Position numbers and translations under genes: made by a program. Below the pieces are notes generated by a model. That model ran no database searches. It saw only the letters and a program-made list of their open reading frames with translations, and was not told the DNA's origin. Positions 1-8,611 of a DNA stretch of 64,000 bases are shown piece by piece. Where the stretch lies: contig JADJPJ010000006.1 of assembly GCA_016713325.1 (NCBI GenBank), positions 310,001 through 374,000 of the forward strand. Reading direction: 5' to 3'. Positions within the stretch are counted from its first letter, which is position 1. Every line of letters starts with the position of its first letter. Source of the DNA: Candidatus Flexifilum affinis (lineage in GTDB: Bacteria > Chloroflexota > Anaerolineae > Aggregatilineales > Phototrophicaceae).

Positions 1-686
1 TGCACCCGGATGCCGATTTCTCCGGGTACCTCGTCCTCGTCGCGCCGCTCCTCTATCAGTTGACACAGCCTCAGGCGGCCAAACTGCGACAGTTCGTCCA
101 AGGCGGCGGGACGCTGATCATGAGCTATTTCAGCGGCATCGCCGACGAGCGCGATCACATCTGGACCGGCGGCTACCCTGCCCTCCTCAAGGACGTGCTG
201 GGGATGCAGGTAGAAGAGTGGCAGCCTCTCCTCCCCGGGGAGACAGCATCTTTCGTCGACAGGGCGGGATCAACTTCCGAGGGGCAGCACTGGGTCGATC
301 TGCTGCACACCTCTACCGCCGAACCAGTGGCCCGCTACAGCGGCGGCTTCATCGACGGACGCGCCGCGATCACTCGGAACCGCTTCGGGAGTGGCCAGGC
401 CTATTACGTCGGCACGCGTCCGCAGGCCGCGGCGCTGCGCCAACTGCTCTGCCAGATCTGTGTGGAAAACGAGGTCCACCCTTCGGCTGTCACGCCAGAC
501 GGCGTCGAAGCGATGATCCGCGCCAGGGGCGAACACCGCACCCTGTTCGTGATCAACCACACCGGCGCGCCCGCGGAGGTCGAACTCGGAGGTTACAGCG
601 GGCATGACTTGCTCGACGGCGAAGGCATGGCCGGGCGGATACAGCTTGAGGCCTACGGGGTCCGGGTTATCCGGTTATCCAGCTAA
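1..686 (+). CDS. Beta-galactosidase GH42, C-terminal part (5' end outside window)
   Basis: The open frame enters from the left edge (first full codon at base 3) and ends at TAA 684-686, so only about 227 C-terminal residues are visible. The part starting DFSGYLVLVAPLLYQL and continuing through FVQGGGTLIMSYFSG is typical of the trimerisation domain of glycoside hydrolase family 42, and the last 60 residues (VNHTG-type beta-sandwich ending in YGVRVIRL) match the small GH42 C-terminal domain. The catalytic TIM barrel lies outside the window. Family role: hydrolysis of terminal beta-galactosides in the cytoplasm. It faces the M24 gene convergently. Confidence 0.85.
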   Translation, partial: HPDADFSGYLVLVAPLLYQLTQPQAAKLRQFVQGGGTLIMSYFSGIADERDHIWTGGYPALLKDVLGMQVEEWQPLLPGETASFVDRAGSTSEGQHWVDLLHTSTAEPVARYSGGFIDGRAAITRNRFGSGQAYYVGTRPQAAALRQLLCQICVENEVHPSAVTPDGVEAMIRARGEHRTLFVINHTGAPAEVELGGYSGHDLLDGEGMAGRIQLEAYGVRVIRLSS

Positions 687-755
687 ACGGGTCCAGCATT
701 GTCTGCGGTCTGCCCTGAGATCGCCGCAGACAGTGTCGTCCCCAGATCTGCGCCA

Positions 756-1949
756 CTATAGCGTCAGCGAGGCCAGATCGCGCGGGTAGTAAGTCAGAAT
801 CTGGATGCCGTCCGCAGTGACGACCACCGTATCGGAATGCCGGAAGCCGCCGAATTCGGGATGATACAACCCCGGTTCGACAGTGAACACCATACCTGGC
901 CGGATCTCGGTCGTGTCGCCGACGTCCAGAAACGGCCCTTCGTGATAGCGCATGCCGATAGCATGGCCCGTGTGGTGCCGCCACAGCGCTTGCATGTCGT
1001 GCCGCTCATAGTATGCGCGGACGGCACGGTCCACGTCGCAGCAGCGCGCGCCCGGTTGGATCGCCTCAAAGGCCAAATCCTGCAGCGCCATCATATGGTC
1101 GAACAGCCGCTTCTGCCCATCGCTGGCGCTGCCGATGATCATCGTGCGTTCGAGTTCGGTGCTGTAGCCCCACACCGCAGCCGCGGCCTCGCCCACCAGG
1201 ACATCCCCATTCTGGAACGTGATGTTGTTGGCCAGAGAGTGCGGGATTGCCGCATTGCGTCCGATTTGCCCCCGGTATTCCGCGTGCGCACCTTCCCGCT
1301 GCCAACCCTGAGCCTTGTAGATCGGGCCAATGGCGTTCAGCATCGCCTGAGATGCCTCGGCGTTGGCGCGCTGCGTGACCTCGGATTCTGTCTTGCCCGG
1401 CGCGGTGTAGGTTTGCAGCAGCCGAAGGGCCAGGTTGGCCCAGCGGGTACTCTCCTCGATCAACATGATCTCCGCAGGTGATTTGACCATCATCTGATCT
1501 TCAACGTCGTCGCTGATCGGCGAGACAGTTAATCCGATCTCCGAAAGCGAACGCCCACGATAGCCGAAAATGCGCGGGTAGCCATCGGAGTCCGCACCAA
1601 CTCTCCTGCTAATGCCCAGTTCGCCCAGCAGCGTCGCCAGTCGGTCCATCGGATGCAGCGTGTCAGGGTATTCGACGTAGTGTGTCACGCGATCGATAAG
1701 GGCGTTCGCCTGCGCATGCTCGACTTCCATGCGCGGCACGAACATGGCACGTTTGCCACGCCGGTTCATCACAAAGCCGATAGGTCGCTCGGTAGGGATG
1801 AAGGCGAAGCCGGTGAAGTACCTGACGTAATCGCTGCTGAATAGGACAACTCCGCTGAGATCGCGCTGTTCGAGTAAGGCGCGCAGGGCGTCACAGCGCT
1901 GCTGATATTCTTGGTCGGAGATCTGAAGATGAAAGCGCGAAATGGTCAT
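756..1949 (-). CDS. M24 family creatinase/prolidase-like protein
   Basis: A protein of 397 residues with an N-terminal creatinase domain (about 1-135) and a C-terminal pita-bread M24 domain (about 150-397). ATG at 1949 is chosen because GAGGGAAG lies just before it; an upstream GTG at 1964 has no such site. The histidine in HTGHAIGMRYHEGP and the glutamate in FTVEPGLY are conserved. The two metal-binding aspartates are both replaced by glutamate (VGEAAAA and YSTELERT) and the last glutamate ligand by serine (GFRHSDTVVVT). The family cleaves Xaa-Pro peptides or, without metal, creatine-like substrates. The substrate here is unknown; the divergent peptide-type binding protein next door suggests use of imported small molecules. 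Confidence 0.85.
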   Translation of the reverse strand: MTISRFHLQISDQEYQQRCDALRALLEQRDLSGVVLFSSDYVRYFTGFAFIPTERPIGFVMNRRGKRAMFVPRMEVEHAQANALIDRVTHYVEYPDTLHPMDRLATLLGELGISRRVGADSDGYPRIFGYRGRSLSEIGLTVSPISDDVEDQMMVKSPAEIMLIEESTRWANLALRLLQTYTAPGKTESEVTQRANAEASQAMLNAIGPIYKAQGWQREGAHAEYRGQIGRNAAIPHSLANNITFQNGDVLVGEAAAAVWGYSTELERTMIIGSASDGQKRLFDHMMALQDLAFEAIQPGARCCDVDRAVRAYYERHDMQALWRHHTGHAIGMRYHEGPFLDVGDTTEIRPGMVFTVEPGLYHPEFGGFRHSDTVVVTADGIQILTYYPRDLASLTL

Positions 1950-2065
1950 TCTTCCCTCAGTCACTACTTTCCGGCGCAGAATTTTGCTGGCATTTTCGAA
2001 TGCGTTTAAAATTTGCGCAATCCCACAACTTACAACTTATAACGGGATGGAGAAGGAGATCGCGT

Positions 2066-3742
2066 ATGAAAACGGTGGTCGCACTGCTCGTCGTATTGCT
2101 ATTGTTGGCCGCACCCGCGTTGGCGCAGGATGCCGACACGGTCGTGATTCGCGGCTTCGGCAACATTGTGACGTTCAATCCAGCGCTGTCGACGGATGGC
2201 GCGTCCGTCCAGGCGTACAGTTTGCTCTTCCCGGCGCCAGTCGAGACCGATCCGTTCACAGGCGAGACCATCCCCGGGCTGACCACCTGGGAAGCCTCTG
2301 AGGACGGCCTGACCTACACTTTCACCATTCGCGAAGGCGCGGTCTGGAGCGACGGCACGCCGATCTCCGCCCAGGATATGGCGTTCGCCATCGGCGCCGC
2401 TCAGAATACCGACCTGGGCACCGTCTGGGAGGGCAACGCCGAATTGATCGACACAGTTACCGTCATCGACGATCGCACCTACGAGGTCAGGATGAAGGAC
2501 GTCAACTGTGCCGCGCTCAGCGATTTTGCCGCTATTCGTTTTCTTCCTTCGCACAAGTATGCGGCTGATTACAGCGACTTCACGTCGACCGACTTCAACC
2601 TGAATCCTGATGTCAGCGGCGGACCCTATATTCTGGAAGAGTGGGCGCCCGACGAGTTCCAGCGCTTCCGCGCCAATTCTGATTTCTGGGGCGGCGCGCC
2701 ACAGATTCCCTTCCTGATCAACCGTGTCGTCGGCGAACAGGCGCTGGCCATCCAGGCGATTCAGGCGGGTGAGATCGACTACACCTATTTCCAGGGCGAT
2801 CTGTTCGAGCAGATTTCCAACCGCGACAACCTCCAGTTCGCCAACTTCCCACAGGTGACGGTCAATTTCCTGTCGCTCAACTGGGCCGACCCGAGCAGCC
2901 CTTCTGCCGCCTATGACGATGCCGGCAATGCGATTGAGCAGGCGCCGCACCCGATCTTCAGCGATGTCCGTGTACGCCAGGCCGTCGCCATGGGCTGGAA
3001 CAAGCAGGACGTGCTGGCCACGCTCGGTGGTGAAGAAGGCGGGACACCGCTCGTCGGCGTGGTCGCCCCGACTATCGGCTGGGCGTACAACAACGAGGTC
3101 GAGGTATGGCCGTACGATCCGGAGCAGGCGGCGGCATTGCTCGACGAAGCCGGTTGGACGGACCAGGATGGTGACGGTGTGCGTGAATGCGATGGCTGCC
3201 AGACGGCCGAAGCGGGTACGCCCCTGGCCTTCACGATTCGCTACAGCAACATTCTTCAATTCTTCGAGACCTCGGTCCTGGTCGCGCAGGATCAACTCAG
3301 CCAGCTCGGTTTCGACGTCAGTCTGGAGCTGGTGGAATGGTCGAACTACATCCCCGAAGTTTATTTCGGGCAGATGTACGACGCCACGGCGATGAGCAAC
3401 AGCGGCGGCACGCAGCCCCCGGACCCGAACGACTTCACGACGCTCCTGCTCAGCAACCAGGACATTCCGGGAAGCGGCAACAATCTCGCCTCGTACGTGA
3501 ACCCTGAAGTGGACGAGCTGATCCGCCAGGCCCGCTCATTGCCCGGATGCGATCCGGCAGCGCGCGCGGAGATCTACTACCAGATTCAGCAGATCACGCA
3601 CGACGACGTGGCCTACGACTGGACATTTACGCCGAACATCTTCCAGGTCGCCAACAGCCGCATTCAGAACTTCAATCCGGGTCCCTCATGGGTGTTCTAC
3701 GGCTACACGTCGCACGTCCACGAGTGGTCGCTCTCCGGCTAG
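2066..3742 (+). CDS. ABC transporter substrate-binding protein, family 5 (peptide/nickel type)
   Basis: A 558-residue secreted binding protein. ATG 2066 follows GGAGAAGGAG and opens a clear signal peptide (MKTVVALLVVLLLLAAPALA), so the longer reading from 2000 is rejected. The mature part has the SBP_bac_5 layout: TVVIRGFGNIVTFNPALSTD near the N-terminus, then the DGLTYTFTIREGAVWSDGTP motif around residue 80, and a C-terminal lobe with VRQAVAMGWNKQDVL. Members bind oligopeptides, nickel, heme or sugars outside the membrane and feed Dpp/Opp-type permeases. The two permease genes are nearby but convergent (4387-6363). It has no lipobox, so it is either released or held by other means. Divergent from the M24 gene across 116 bp. 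Confidence 0.9.
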   Translation: MKTVVALLVVLLLLAAPALAQDADTVVIRGFGNIVTFNPALSTDGASVQAYSLLFPAPVETDPFTGETIPGLTTWEASEDGLTYTFTIREGAVWSDGTPISAQDMAFAIGAAQNTDLGTVWEGNAELIDTVTVIDDRTYEVRMKDVNCAALSDFAAIRFLPSHKYAADYSDFTSTDFNLNPDVSGGPYILEEWAPDEFQRFRANSDFWGGAPQIPFLINRVVGEQALAIQAIQAGEIDYTYFQGDLFEQISNRDNLQFANFPQVTVNFLSLNWADPSSPSAAYDDAGNAIEQAPHPIFSDVRVRQAVAMGWNKQDVLATLGGEEGGTPLVGVVAPTIGWAYNNEVEVWPYDPEQAAALLDEAGWTDQDGDGVRECDGCQTAEAGTPLAFTIRYSNILQFFETSVLVAQDQLSQLGFDVSLELVEWSNYIPEVYFGQMYDATAMSNSGGTQPPDPNDFTTLLLSNQDIPGSGNNLASYVNPEVDELIRQARSLPGCDPAARAEIYYQIQQITHDDVAYDWTFTPNIFQVANSRIQNFNPGPSWVFYGYTSHVHEWSLSG

Positions 3743-3765
3743 GCCTTTCTTTCACACTCGACTGC

Positions 3766-3793
3766 ACCCTCTACCGCGCCAGTGGGAGAGGGT
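3766..3793. terminator. Hairpin between convergent transport genes
   Basis: ACCCTCT (3766-3772) pairs with AGAGGGT (3787-3793), with two further G:C pairs inside. It sits between the stop of the binding protein (3742, plus strand) and the stop of the minus-strand operon (3800). There is only a short pyrimidine stretch after it, so it is a weak bidirectional terminator candidate. Confidence 0.45.
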
Positions 3794-3799
3794 CTTCCC

Positions 3800-4390
3800 C
3801 TACTCCAGAATGCGTACACTGGCCAGAACTGCGTCCAGCATCGGCTGAAGCGAGGATTTCTGATCGAGCGGGGCGCTGGTCGCCAGCACGTAGATGGTGC
3901 CATTGCCCGCGCGAAGCGCTGTGATGGTCGAGTACAGGGGCACTGCGTCGTCGCCCTCTTTGCCCTCCAGACCAACGCGCAGTCCGTCGGTCTCCCCGAT
4001 CCGAACCGGCTCAGGCGCTTCGGCGATCGCCCAGTCACCCTCGTTCAGAAGCGGCCCGCGCTGCAGGTAAGTGTCGAGCGCCTCTTCCAGACTGTCCGTC
4101 TCGACCATCAGGCGTTGGCTGCGCTGGATGACCATCGAGGCACCGGGTTCCTGCCGCAGCACTTCCGGGCTTGCCAGGAAAATGATGTTCGTCTCCAGAA
4201 TGCTGTACTGCCAATCCTGCGGATAGTTGAAGCGCAGCGTCGTCGGGCTGAGCTCGAACGCATTCGTCAGGGCGGGGCCGGACGAGCGAGAAGCCACCAG
4301 CACCCCAGCAACCATCACAAGGACGAGAGCAGCGACGACACCCCCCAGCAGCACCCGCCGGCGCTGGCGACGTGCCTGCAGCCGGCTCAT
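3800..4390 (-). CDS. Single-pass membrane protein coupled to Dpp-type permeases
   Basis: A 196-residue protein. ATG 4390 overlaps the TGA of the upstream permease (ATGA), so translation is probably coupled; the longer reading upstream lies inside the permease gene. It has a basic N-terminus (SRLQARRQRRR), one membrane helix (about residues 12-33) and an extracytoplasmic domain with FNYPQDWQYSILETNIIFLAS, a pattern seen in PsbP/MOG1-like or DUF1795-like folds. No catalytic motif is visible. It is the third gene of the permease operon, which suggests a transport accessory role, but no family is firmly recognised. Confidence 0.6.
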   Translation of the reverse strand: MSRLQARRQRRRVLLGGVVAALVLVMVAGVLVASRSSGPALTNAFELSPTTLRFNYPQDWQYSILETNIIFLASPEVLRQEPGASMVIQRSQRLMVETDSLEEALDTYLQRGPLLNEGDWAIAEAPEPVRIGETDGLRVGLEGKEGDDAVPLYSTITALRAGNGTIYVLATSAPLDQKSSLQPMLDAVLASVRILE

Positions 4391-5322
4391 TTGTCCATCC
4401 CGTGCTTGCGGCGCGGGTCGAGGGCGTCGCGCAGCCCGTCGCCGATCAGGTAGAAGCACAACACGGTGATCATGATCAGAATGCCTGGCCAGACGATCAG
4501 ATGCACACCGGTGACGAAGTAGTTGCGCGAGTCGGTCAGCATATTCCCCCAGGTCGGCGTCGGTGGCTGTACACCCACACCAAGGTAACTCAGACCAGAT
4601 TCGATCAGGATCAGATTACCCGCGATGATCGTCCCAGTCACGATCAGGAGCGAAAAGACATTCGGAAAGATGTGGAAGAAGATCAGCCTGCCGTTGGAGG
4701 CGCCGAGCGCCCGCGCCGCAAGCACGTAATCGCGCTCGCGGATGGAGAGCACTTCGCCGCGCACCAGCCGGCAGGTCCCAAACCAGCCCAGCACCGCCAG
4801 AATGATGATCAGAATCTCCGGCGAAGGCTCCCAAAGTGCAGAAGCGACCAGCAGGATGAACAATGTCGGGACGGAGCTCAACACGTTGATCAGCCACATG
4901 ATCAGGTCGTCGACCACGCCGCCGAAGTAGCCGCTGACTAACCCCAGCGTCCCACCGGTGACGATGATCACGAAACTGGCGCTGTAGGCGATGGCCAGTG
5001 AGATGCGCCCGCCATAGACCAGTCGCAGAAACTGATCGCGGCCAAGATGGTCTGTGCCAAGCAAAGCGCCATCTTCGCCGGGCACCTTGAAGCGCTGAGG
5101 GATGCTGGTGCGGTTACCATCCAGCCCGAGGGTATTTTCTACATAGAATGGCAGTAGAAGGGCGATAAGGGTCATCGCCAGCAGGCATGCAATGGCCAGC
5201 AGCGTCAGCCGGTCGCGCAGGAGATGCGTCAGCGCATCGCGCCACAGGGATCGTGCGTAGCGCGGTGGTCCGGAAGGCGCATCGATGATTGCGACAGGAG
5301 AAGCCTTGTCGACAGTGCTCAT
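4387..5322 (-). CDS. ABC transporter permease, DppC/OppC type
   Basis: A 311-residue integral membrane protein with an N-terminal helix (LTLLAIACLLAMTLIALLLP), the family loop GTDHLGRDQFLRLVYGGRISL at about residues 90-110, and the ATPase-contact (EAA-like) region AARALGASNGRLIFFHIFPN near residue 205. It pairs with the DppB-type permease 12 bp upstream to form the channel of a family-5 importer. Its stop overlaps the next gene. No ATPase genes (DppD/DppF) lie in the window, so the energy subunits must be encoded elsewhere. Confidence 0.93.
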   Translation of the reverse strand: MSTVDKASPVAIIDAPSGPPRYARSLWRDALTHLLRDRLTLLAIACLLAMTLIALLLPFYVENTLGLDGNRTSIPQRFKVPGEDGALLGTDHLGRDQFLRLVYGGRISLAIAYSASFVIIVTGGTLGLVSGYFGGVVDDLIMWLINVLSSVPTLFILLVASALWEPSPEILIIILAVLGWFGTCRLVRGEVLSIRERDYVLAARALGASNGRLIFFHIFPNVFSLLIVTGTIIAGNLILIESGLSYLGVGVQPPTPTWGNMLTDSRNYFVTGVHLIVWPGILIMITVLCFYLIGDGLRDALDPRRKHGMDK

Positions 5323-5334
5323 GTGCGGCGCTCC

Positions 5335-6363
5335 CTATTGAAGCTGAATGCGCGGGTCGAGCAGGTCATACAAAATGTCCGAGATCAGTATGCCGATGAT
5401 GAACATGATGCTGGCGATCACCACCGAACCCATGACCAGCGGGTAATCGCGCTGGAAGACTGCGTTCACGACCAACTGCCCCATGCCCGGCCAGCTAAAC
5501 ACCTGCTCGACGATGACCGCGCCCGCCAGCAGAGTACCAAGCGCCGGACCCAGAAAGGTCGCCACCGGCAGCAGCGCGTTGCGGGTGGCGTGGTTCCACC
5601 AGACCGAGCGGTTGCGCAGGCCCTTGGCGTGCGCTGTGCGTATGTAATCCATCTCCAGCACTTCAAGCAGACCCGTGCGCGTGAATCGCGAAATGAAGGC
5701 GATGGTATTCAGCGACAGCACGAACACGGGCAGGATCATATGCCGGATGCTCTCCCATAGATCGAAGTCTCCCCGGCTGCTGATGCTGCGCATGCCGCTC
5801 ATTGGCAGCCAGTTCAGCTGAATGCTGAAGACAATGATCAGCAGCAGCCCCAGCCAAAACTGCGGCACCGCGTTACCGATCACCGTAATGATGCGGATGA
5901 TCTGGTCAATGATGGTGCGGTGGTAGATGGCAGACAGCACGCCCAGTACGATTCCCGCGCCGTAGCCGAGGAGCAGCGCGCTGACCGTGAGCTGAAGCGT
6001 GGCGGAGATGCGCTCCATCAGCAGATCAGCAACCGGACGTCGATGCTTGAGCGAATTTCCGAGATCGCCCCGCAGAAGACCCTGACGCGTGCCAGGGCCG
6101 TCCAGCGCCCCATCACCATCGCTGTCGACCTGCGTCCAGTCGTTGCCAATCAGCCAGTAGACGTACTGTGTCATGATCGGCTGGTCGAGTCCGAGCTGGC
6201 GGCGAAGCCGCTCTGCCGTTTCCGTGCTGCTGCTCTGAGGGTTGAACGTAATAAGCGCAATCGGATCGCCCGGCGCGGAGAGCATCAGCAGAAAGGTTAT
6301 CAGGGTAATGCCGAAAAAGGTGGGGATTGCCTGAAGCAGCCGTCTGCGGATGTACTTGCTCAT
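5335..6363 (-). CDS. ABC transporter permease, DppB/OppB type
   Basis: A 342-residue membrane protein with the family start MSKYIRRRLLQAIPTFFGIT, a GDPIALITFNP-like stretch, and the ATPase-contact loop YIRTAHAKGLRNRSVWWNHA at about residues 240-260. About six membrane segments are visible. A hydrophilic insert (GNDWTQVDSDGDGALDGPGT, about residues 73-92) precedes LGNSLKHRRPV; a similar periplasmic loop is common in the family but this one is Asp-rich and resembles an EF-hand-like calcium loop. First gene of the three-gene minus-strand operon. Confidence 0.93.
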   Translation of the reverse strand: MSKYIRRRLLQAIPTFFGITLITFLLMLSAPGDPIALITFNPQSSSTETAERLRRQLGLDQPIMTQYVYWLIGNDWTQVDSDGDGALDGPGTRQGLLRGDLGNSLKHRRPVADLLMERISATLQLTVSALLLGYGAGIVLGVLSAIYHRTIIDQIIRIITVIGNAVPQFWLGLLLIIVFSIQLNWLPMSGMRSISSRGDFDLWESIRHMILPVFVLSLNTIAFISRFTRTGLLEVLEMDYIRTAHAKGLRNRSVWWNHATRNALLPVATFLGPALGTLLAGAVIVEQVFSWPGMGQLVVNAVFQRDYPLVMGSVVIASIMFIIGILISDILYDLLDPRIQLQ

Positions 6364-6752
6364 CGTGTCCTATTCCCTACCGCTGCACGACACCGTGATG
6401 AACCGCTGCGCCCGATGAACCGGATTGTGGAGCGATGAGAGGGAGAGCTCCGGTTCTGCGCGGAACCTCACGCTGCAAATGATCTCTGGGCTGATTTTTG
6501 TATGTCGTGATTGTAGCCGACGAACGCGATTCTGGCACCCGGTCGACCAATCCGCTGTCACGCCTGATCCTTGCGGCCACTTCAGCCGCCCTCTGTCCCA
6601 TCAACCTGCGCGGGTAGGAATTCGTCTGACAGAAAAAGTCTGAAGTTTCACCTTCGGCGCCCTGCTGAGACGGATGTCACCGTCGAACCCGTGACATCTG
6701 ACGTGAGGCTAGGACCTCAGTTGGCTACCATGGACAGCATAGGAGGTGACCT
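6364..6752. other. Divergent intergenic region, 389 bp
   Basis: It separates the minus-strand permease operon from the plus-strand cytochrome operon. No convincing ORF or RNA gene is seen. It holds the perfect inverted repeat at 6673-6698 and, just before the GTG at 6753, a very strong ribosome binding site AGGAGGTGACCT. I could not place a good -35/-10 pair for either direction. Confidence 0.6.
6673..6698. promoter_or_regulatory. Perfect 8-bp inverted repeat upstream of cytochrome operon
   Basis: GATGTCAC (6673-6680) and GTGACATC (6691-6698) are exact reverse complements separated by 10 bp, centred about 68 bp before the first cytochrome start. The half-site resembles CRP/FNR-superfamily half-sites (TGTCA/TGACA), but the spacing is wider than usual for those proteins. 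It is a candidate operator; the regulator is unknown. Confidence 0.4.
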
Positions 6753-7703
6753 GTGCGCACGTCTCTGCCTCACTTTCTGGTCATCATTGGGCTGTCTGCC
6801 GTCGCTGGTGGACTCTTCTGGGCCGCCGGCATTCAGGCGCAGGAGGGATCTCCGACACCCGTTCCTGACGACACGCTGGCGACGCCCCTACAGGTTGCCG
6901 AGGCCATGGCAGCATGGGAGACTTCAGAACACGCTTCGACCTTCGACGATGGTATGGGCGCCGACACCACCTGCGCGCGCTGCAAGTCGCCCATGAATTG
7001 GGATCCCTCTGGTCTGGCCGCCGAAGCGGCTATGAACTGCTCCTCCTGCAAGCGCATTCCCGGCCAACCGCGCCCCGTGCTGATGGGCGGAGAAGCCGTC
7101 TCCGAGGAAGACTGGCGCCATATTGGCTGTGAGGTCTGCCACGAACCAGTCGGGGATACCTTCCGGGTGGAAGCCGCTTTCTGGAACCAGAGCCTCGCCA
7201 ACTATGAACCGGTCGAATCGCCGGACGATCTGTGCGCGCACTGTCACGAGGGCAGCCATGGCTTTGAAGTCACCGAAGAAGTGCGCAAAGACGACGCGCA
7301 CCCTGGCTGGTCATGCCTCGACTGCCACGATCCGCACGGGGGCAGTGTCGCGTGTACCGACTGCCATGACGCGACTACCGGTCCCGGTGCTGAAGAGCAT
7401 CTCACCCACACGGATGTGCACTGCACCGCCTGCCACGATGCCGGCAATCTCGGTCTGTGGCGCGACTATGACGCCGGATCTCAGTACGAGGATGTCGTAA
7501 TCACCCGGCGTTTCGCGCACACGCTGACCTCCTGGCCATCGCACAACCTGCAAACGGAGGTGGCCTGCCAGCGCTGCCATCACCCCGGCAGCATCGAGCG
7601 GCCCGCACTGGCACAGACGGTGTCGTGTGGCAACGAGAACTGCCATCCCTCCGGCGCCGTCCTGTACTGGTGCATGTTGTTCCCCAGGGATGTACAGCCA
7701 TGA
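6753..7703 (+). CDS. Multiheme c-type cytochrome, secreted or membrane-anchored
   Basis: A 316-residue protein starting at GTG 6753 after AGGAGGTGACCT. A signal-anchor or cleavable signal is visible (LPHFLVIIGLSAVAGGLFWAAGIQAQ). It contains six CxxCH motifs (CEVCH, CAHCH, CLDCH, CTDCH, CTACH, CQRCH), two CxxCK motifs near residues 74 and 96 (CARCK and CSSCK), and a C-terminal CGNENCH that could be a CX4CH site. Such proteins carry electrons outside the membrane; CxxCK is known for the lysine-ligated catalytic heme of NrfA nitrite reductase. The pair CxxC-18-CxxC could alternatively be a zinc knuckle. Its stop overlaps the next gene (ATGA). It is a paralogue of the gene at 7700. Electron donor and acceptor are unknown. 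Confidence 0.88.
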   Translation: MRTSLPHFLVIIGLSAVAGGLFWAAGIQAQEGSPTPVPDDTLATPLQVAEAMAAWETSEHASTFDDGMGADTTCARCKSPMNWDPSGLAAEAAMNCSSCKRIPGQPRPVLMGGEAVSEEDWRHIGCEVCHEPVGDTFRVEAAFWNQSLANYEPVESPDDLCAHCHEGSHGFEVTEEVRKDDAHPGWSCLDCHDPHGGSVACTDCHDATTGPGAEEHLTHTDVHCTACHDAGNLGLWRDYDAGSQYEDVVITRRFAHTLTSWPSHNLQTEVACQRCHHPGSIERPALAQTVSCGNENCHPSGAVLYWCMLFPRDVQP

Positions 7704-8611
7704 GCAGCATCACGCGCCGATCAGGCGTCGTCATCTTCCTTCTTGTGCTCATCGTCATGGTGGCGGCCTGCGGCCCGGCGCCAACGGCCGCTCCTGAACC
7801 AACGCCGACGCCGCGTGACGACAGCGCCATTCGCACGTCGATGCGCGACGGCGTCCATGCCGACACTTACAGCCTGGGCACCGGGCCGAACACCTATTGC
7901 GCGGAGTGTAAGTCGCCGGTGAACTGGGACCCACAGGCGATCATCAATCTGCCGCCCAACTGCGTGTCCTGCAAATTCCAGTCAGACACCACGATGCGCA
8001 TCGCCGCCGGCAATCCACTCGTGCCGGAGAGCGAGTGGAAAGGCATCCGCTGCGCCACCTGCCACGCCAATGATGCCAGCGGTGAGGTCGATCCGGCATT
8101 GGCCTGGTGGGATCAGGCAGCCGGTTCGTATGTGACCATGAGCAGCAGCACGCAGCTTTGCGAACAGTGCCACCGCGACAGCGGACGAGGCACGCTGCGC
8201 CGCCGTGAGATCGCCGACTCACTCATCCACACCGACGCTACGTGCACCACCTGTCACGATCCGCACAGCGGCGCGGCCGCCTGCACCGACTGTCACAATG
8301 AGCAGGATGAGGACACCGAGTTCATCGACAACTGCTGGACTCCCTATCTGGCAGAAGATGCCCCTGCTCAGCATACAGACTTGTTGTGCGTCGCCTGCCA
8401 CGACAATGCCGGCATGGATGTCCGGCCGGTCGATACCTCCGACGAGCCTTACGAGGGACAGTGGGCGACCTGGCGCAATACGATGATCGCCGGCGTTATA
8501 CCGTCCGTGCACGTCTGGGTATCGCACAATCTGAGCGGCGAGGTGGACTGCGCACGCTGCCACTATGCCGACAATCCCTGGGGGTTGACCGCCGAGGTCG
8601 ATCGACCATGA
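7700..8611 (+). CDS. Multiheme c-type cytochrome lipoprotein
   Basis: A 303-residue protein. ATG 7700 overlaps the previous stop and opens a lipoprotein signal with lipobox (VVIFLLVLIVMVAAC), so it should be anchored to the outer face of the cytoplasmic membrane. After a Pro/Thr-rich linker it has CAECKSPVNWDP and CVSCKFQ (two CxxCK) and six CxxCH motifs (CATCH, CEQCH, CTTCH, CTDCH, CVACH, CARCH). The order and the CKSPxNWDP stretch match the preceding gene, so the two arose by duplication or form a matched pair. Its end overlaps the ATG of the third gene (8608). Likely an electron-transfer lipoprotein; the reaction is not deducible. Confidence 0.88.
   Translation: MSSITRRSGVVIFLLVLIVMVAACGPAPTAAPEPTPTPRDDSAIRTSMRDGVHADTYSLGTGPNTYCAECKSPVNWDPQAIINLPPNCVSCKFQSDTTMRIAAGNPLVPESEWKGIRCATCHANDASGEVDPALAWWDQAAGSYVTMSSSTQLCEQCHRDSGRGTLRRREIADSLIHTDATCTTCHDPHSGAAACTDCHNEQDEDTEFIDNCWTPYLAEDAPAQHTDLLCVACHDNAGMDVRPVDTSDEPYEGQWATWRNTMIAGVIPSVHVWVSHNLSGEVDCARCHYADNPWGLTAEVDRP

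Noticed and set aside
2099..3295. Minus-strand open frame of 398 codons opposite the family-5 binding protein
   Set aside because: Antisense shadow; sequence is rich in Arg and has no domain, while the plus strand has a signal peptide and conserved motifs.
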